This document shows, one piece after another, positions 61,588-64,000 of a DNA stretch of 64,000 bases. Position 1 is the first letter of the stretch, and each line of letters opens with the position of its first letter. Both the position numbers and the translations under genes were made by a program. The notes beneath the pieces are model-generated. The model saw only the letters and a list, made by a program, of their open reading frames with translations. It made no database searches and was not told the DNA's origin. The stretch is from Allobosea psychrotolerans (GTDB lineage Bacteria; Pseudomonadota; Alphaproteobacteria; Rhizobiales; Beijerinckiaceae), in NCBI RefSeq assembly GCF_002917105.1, contig NZ_PQFZ01000017.1, forward strand, positions 62,001 through 126,000. The letters run 5' to 3'.

Positions 61588-61830
61588 GTGGACATCGCCT
61601 TTGCCCTGCTGCTGAAGCTGATGCGCCGGGTCCGATACGTCTTCGTGGCGCTCTATCTCGTCGTCTCGGCCGGGTTTCTCTACGCCGAGCCGCGCTCGGG
61701 CTGGACCTGGTTCATCGTCGTCGCGGGCGCCGTTTTATGTCTGGCGTTCTGGGGGCTGGTGGGCTTCTGGACTTATGCTGTCGCGCACAGGCAGAGCCGT
61801 GACGGCAGGAATGGAACCGACCATGGCTGA
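61588..61830 (+). CDS. Small two-helix membrane protein between pyrB and pyrC-like genes
   Basis: An 80-residue protein with two hydrophobic segments (about residues 16-32, VRYVFVALYLVVSAGFL, and 41-64, FIVVAGAVLCLAFWGLVGFW) and a short polar C-terminal tail. The GTG start at 61588 is five bases after the pyrB stop and its end overlaps the pyrC-like start, so it sits inside the pyr operon. I recognise no family. Position and overlap argue that it is a real gene, but the start codon and lack of a clear ribosome binding site leave some doubt. Confidence 0.6.
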   Translation: MDIAFALLLKLMRRVRYVFVALYLVVSAGFLYAEPRSGWTWFIVVAGAVLCLAFWGLVGFWTYAVAHRQSRDGRNGTDHG

Positions 61831-63127
61831 ACTTCAGGACATCGCGATCGTCAACGCCCGGCTCGTCGATCCGGCGACGGGGCGCGACGAGCGTGGTTCG
61901 CTTCTCATCCGGTCGGGCCTGATCGCGGACGTCATCTGGGGCGGCGCGCGCCCGGCCGTCGCGGAAGGCACGCAGTTGATCGATGCGGGCGGCCTGGTTC
62001 TGTCGCCGGGGCTGGTCGATCTGCGCGCCTTTCTCGGCGAGCCTGGAGCCGAATTCCGCGAAACGCTCGGCACCGGCTCGCAAGCCGCCGCTGCGGGCGG
62101 CGTCACAACGGTCGTCTGCCGGCCCGATACGGATCCGCCGATCGACGATCCCGCGATCATCGACTTCATCAAGCGCCGCGCTCGCGACAAGGCGATCGTC
62201 AATGTGCTGCCGTCGGCCGCCCTGACCAAGGGCATGCTGGGCAAGGAGATCACCGAGTTCGGCCTGTTGCTGGAAGCTGGTGCCGTGGCGTTCGGCGATG
62301 GCGCCAAGGCGGTCCGCAATCCGCAATTGCTGCGCCGGGCGATGATTTATGCCCGCGATTTCGACGCCCTGTTGATGAACCATGTCGAAGATCCCGATCT
62401 GCGCGGTTCGGGCGTCATGAACGAGGGCGAATTCGCCAGCCGCAAGGGGCTGCCGGGCATCCCTCACGAGGCCGAGACCGTGATGCTGGAGCGCGACATC
62501 CGGCTCGCGCGGGCGACCGGTTCGCGCTACCACGCGGCGATGATTTCCTGCGCGGACTCGGTCGAACTGATGCGCCGGGCCAAGGCGTCGGGACTGCGCG
62601 TCACCTGCGGCGTCTCGATCAACAACCTGACGCTGAACGAGAACGATGTCGGGGACTATCGCACCTTCTGCAAGGTCTCCCCGCCCTTGCGCCACGAGCA
62701 GGAACGCCTCGCCATGGTCGCGGCGCTGGCCGAAGGCGTCATCGACGTCGTGGTGTCCGATCATGATCCCCAGGACGTCGAGACCAAGCGCCAGCCCTTT
62801 GCGGAAGCCGCCGACGGCGCGCTCGGCATCGAGACCTTGCTGCCGGCCGCGCTGCGCATGGTCCATGCCGGGCAGATCGGCCTCGCCGCGCTGCTGGCTT
62901 CGCTCTCGGCACGACCGGCCGGTCTGCTGGGCTTAGCCGGGGGCCGGCTTGCTGTGGGCGCGCCCGCTGATCTCGCCTTGTTCGATCCCGACGCTCCCCA
63001 TGTCGTCGACAAGCGCAAGCTCAAATCGCGCGCCAAGAACTCGCCCTTCGACGAGGCCAAGCTCGAAGGGCTGGTGCGCACGACGCTGGTCGCGGGCAGG
63101 GTGGTCTATCACGACGACGCGGTCTAA
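61823..63127 (+). CDS. pyrC: Dihydroorotase-family protein lacking the HxH motif (PyrC'/PyrX-like)
   Basis: A 434-residue amidohydrolase-fold protein following pyrB. Family features are IAIVNARLVDPATGRDERG, GGVTTVVCRPDTDPPIDDPA, NHVEDPDL, a conserved VSINNLTLNENDVGDYRTFC and the C-terminal ARPAGLLGLAGGRLAVGAPA. The metal-binding Asp-x-His-x-His at the start of the barrel is replaced: PGLVDLRAFLGEPG has Arg68 and Phe70 at the two His positions. The usual DHAPH is SDHDPQ. Such homologues are known as catalytically inactive partners that stabilise PyrB, so an active dihydroorotase is probably encoded elsewhere. ATG at 61823 was preferred; ATG at 61811 is possible. It is often annotated simply as dihydroorotase. 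Confidence 0.88.
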   Translation: MAELQDIAIVNARLVDPATGRDERGSLLIRSGLIADVIWGGARPAVAEGTQLIDAGGLVLSPGLVDLRAFLGEPGAEFRETLGTGSQAAAAGGVTTVVCRPDTDPPIDDPAIIDFIKRRARDKAIVNVLPSAALTKGMLGKEITEFGLLLEAGAVAFGDGAKAVRNPQLLRRAMIYARDFDALLMNHVEDPDLRGSGVMNEGEFASRKGLPGIPHEAETVMLERDIRLARATGSRYHAAMISCADSVELMRRAKASGLRVTCGVSINNLTLNENDVGDYRTFCKVSPPLRHEQERLAMVAALAEGVIDVVVSDHDPQDVETKRQPFAEAADGALGIETLLPAALRMVHAGQIGLAALLASLSARPAGLLGLAGGRLAVGAPADLALFDPDAPHVVDKRKLKSRAKNSPFDEAKLEGLVRTTLVAGRVVYHDDAV

Positions 63128-63160
63128 GCTCTTGTTGTGGGCTGAGACGAGAGGGGCGGC

Positions 63161-63784
63161 ATGCCGGACTGGATGAATTTGGGCCTGTCATGGCCCTCTC
63201 TCTGTGCGGCCCTCGCCATCGGCTACCTTCTCGGCTCGATTCCCTTCGGGATCATCCTGACGCGGCTGTCGGGCGGGCCGGATCTCCGCAGCATCGGCTC
63301 CGGCAATATCGGCGCGACCAATGTGCTGCGCACCGGCAACAAGAAGCTCGCAGCCCTGACGCTGGCCGGAGACATGCTCAAGGGCACGGCGGCGGTGCTG
63401 CTCGGCGCCTATCTCGTCGGCGGCAAGAGCGCCGCCCTGCTCGCCGGGTTCGGAGCCTTTCTCGGCCATCTCTTCCCGGTCTGGCTGCGCTTTCGCGGCG
63501 GCAAGGGCGTCGCCACCTATCTCGGTATCCTGATCGGGCTGAAATGGCCGATTGCCGTCACTTTTGCCGCGATCTGGCTCAGCGTAGCCTATCTCAGCCG
63601 GTATTCCTCGGTCTCGGCGCTGCTGGCGAGCCTGCTGGCGCCGTTCCTGCTCTGGTTCTGGGCGCATGAATACCAGATGGCCGCCGTTATGGCGCTGCTC
63701 ACCGTGCTGCTCTGGTGCATGCACCGGGAGAACATCGCGCGGCTGCTCGGCGGCCGCGAAGGCAAGATCGGCCAAAAGGACTGA
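63161..63784 (+). CDS. plsY: Acyl-phosphate:glycerol-3-phosphate acyltransferase (PlsY)
   Basis: A 207-residue integral membrane enzyme that acylates glycerol-3-phosphate with acyl-phosphate, the first step of phospholipid synthesis in most bacteria. The motifs [39 protein letters not shown] and the final [17 protein letters not shown] are diagnostic. Five or so transmembrane segments are visible, starting with [27 protein letters not shown] ribosome binding site precedes the ATG at 63161. The pyrB-pyrC-like-plsY-dprA arrangement is common in alphaproteobacteria. Confidence 0.95.
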   Translation: MPDWMNLGLSWPSLCAALAIGYLLGSIPFGIILTRLSGGPDLRSIGSGNIGATNVLRTGNKKLAALTLAGDMLKGTAAVLLGAYLVGGKSAALLAGFGAFLGHLFPVWLRFRGGKGVATYLGILIGLKWPIAVTFAAIWLSVAYLSRYSSVSALLASLLAPFLLWFWAHEYQMAAVMALLTVLLWCMHRENIARLLGGREGKIGQKD

Positions 63785-63790
63785 ACGGGC

Positions 63791-64000
63791 ATGGCTGGCG
63801 TCGCCCTCACCGATCGCCAGCGCCTGGACTGGCTGAGGCTGATCCGCAGCGAAAGCGTCGGTCCGCGCACCTTCCGCGCCTTGATGAACCGCTTCGGCGG
63901 CGCGGCTGCGGCGCTTGAAGCCCTGCCGGATCTCGCACGGCAGTCCGGCCGGACGCTGCGGCTCTGCACGGAGGCCGAGGCCGAGCGTGAGTTCGCGGCC
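63791..64000 (+). CDS. dprA: DNA-processing protein DprA, N-terminal fragment cut by the window end
   Basis: Seventy codons stay open to the last base of the window. The translation starts [20 protein letters not shown] and continues with [20 protein letters not shown], the SAM-like N-terminal domain typical of DprA/Smf, which protects incoming single-stranded DNA and loads RecA during transformation. It follows plsY by six bases, as is usual in alphaproteobacteria. The Rossmann-fold DprA domain lies beyond the window, so completeness cannot be judged. Confidence 0.85.
   Translation, partial: MAGVALTDRQRLDWLRLIRSESVGPRTFRALMNRFGGAAAALEALPDLARQSGRTLRLCTEAEAEREFAA

Overview
The window is GC-rich, densely coded DNA from an alphaproteobacterium. 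An imuA-imuB-dnaE2 mutagenesis cassette with an alphaproteobacterial LexA box, many liv/dpp-type ABC importers, an APS-reductase sulfur operon and several extragenic palindromes point to the Hyphomicrobiales (Rhizobiales). A Bosea-like genus is my guess from gene content and repeat style; a 16S or ANI comparison would be needed to settle it.

Layout. (1) 0.2-6.2 kb, + strand: the SOS mutasome imuA-imuB-dnaE2, with a GAAC-N7-GAAC LexA box just before imuA and a palindromic repeat inserted in frame inside dnaE2. (2) 6.3-12.0 kb, + strand: a five-gene dipeptide/oligopeptide/nickel-type ABC importer, with a palindromic element between the binding-protein gene and the first permease. (3) 12.0-13.1 kb: a SapC-family gene (-) and a MITE-like element. 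(4) 13.1-33.8 kb, - strand: a two-partner secretion system made of a 6353-residue filamentous adhesin (19 kb, nearly a third of the window) and its TpsB outer-membrane transporter, overlapping by TTGA. (5) 34.1-40.0 kb, - strand: a branched-chain amino-acid-type ABC importer whose last gene is a short MetE-like zinc methyltransferase. (6) 40.3-44.7 kb, + strand: an atypical SDR, then the assimilatory sulfate operon cysH-cysD-cysN. CysH is the iron-sulfur APS-reductase type and CysN carries a C-terminal DUF2061-like membrane tail. (7) 44.7-45.6 kb, - strand: a six-EF-hand protein.

(8) 45.8-53.8 kb: a probable aerobic 2-aminobenzoate (anthranilate) catabolic cluster of the aryl-CoA type. An SDR, a MarR regulator, an enoyl-CoA hydratase, an acyl-CoA dehydrogenase, an aryl-CoA ligase and a RidA-like protein are on the - strand. 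A flavin monooxygenase/old-yellow-enzyme fusion is divergent on the + strand. The shared promoter region holds two related dyads that are candidate MarR operators. (9) 53.9-64 kb: a small secreted protein, a VOC ring-cleaving-type dioxygenase, a DUF2778 (L,D-transpeptidase-like) protein, topA (-), then + strand panB, pyrB, a two-helix membrane protein, a pyrC homologue lacking the HxH metal motif, plsY and the 5' end of dprA.

The strongest candidates for something unusual are the giant adhesin (higher-order repeats, inserted helical modules and cysteine pairs confined to one segment), the repeat-derived insertion in DnaE2, the MetE-like enzyme tied to an ABC importer, and the aminobenzoate cluster with a RidA paralogue that lacks the usual catalytic arginine. 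No rRNA, tRNA, CRISPR array, phage or complete insertion sequence was seen.
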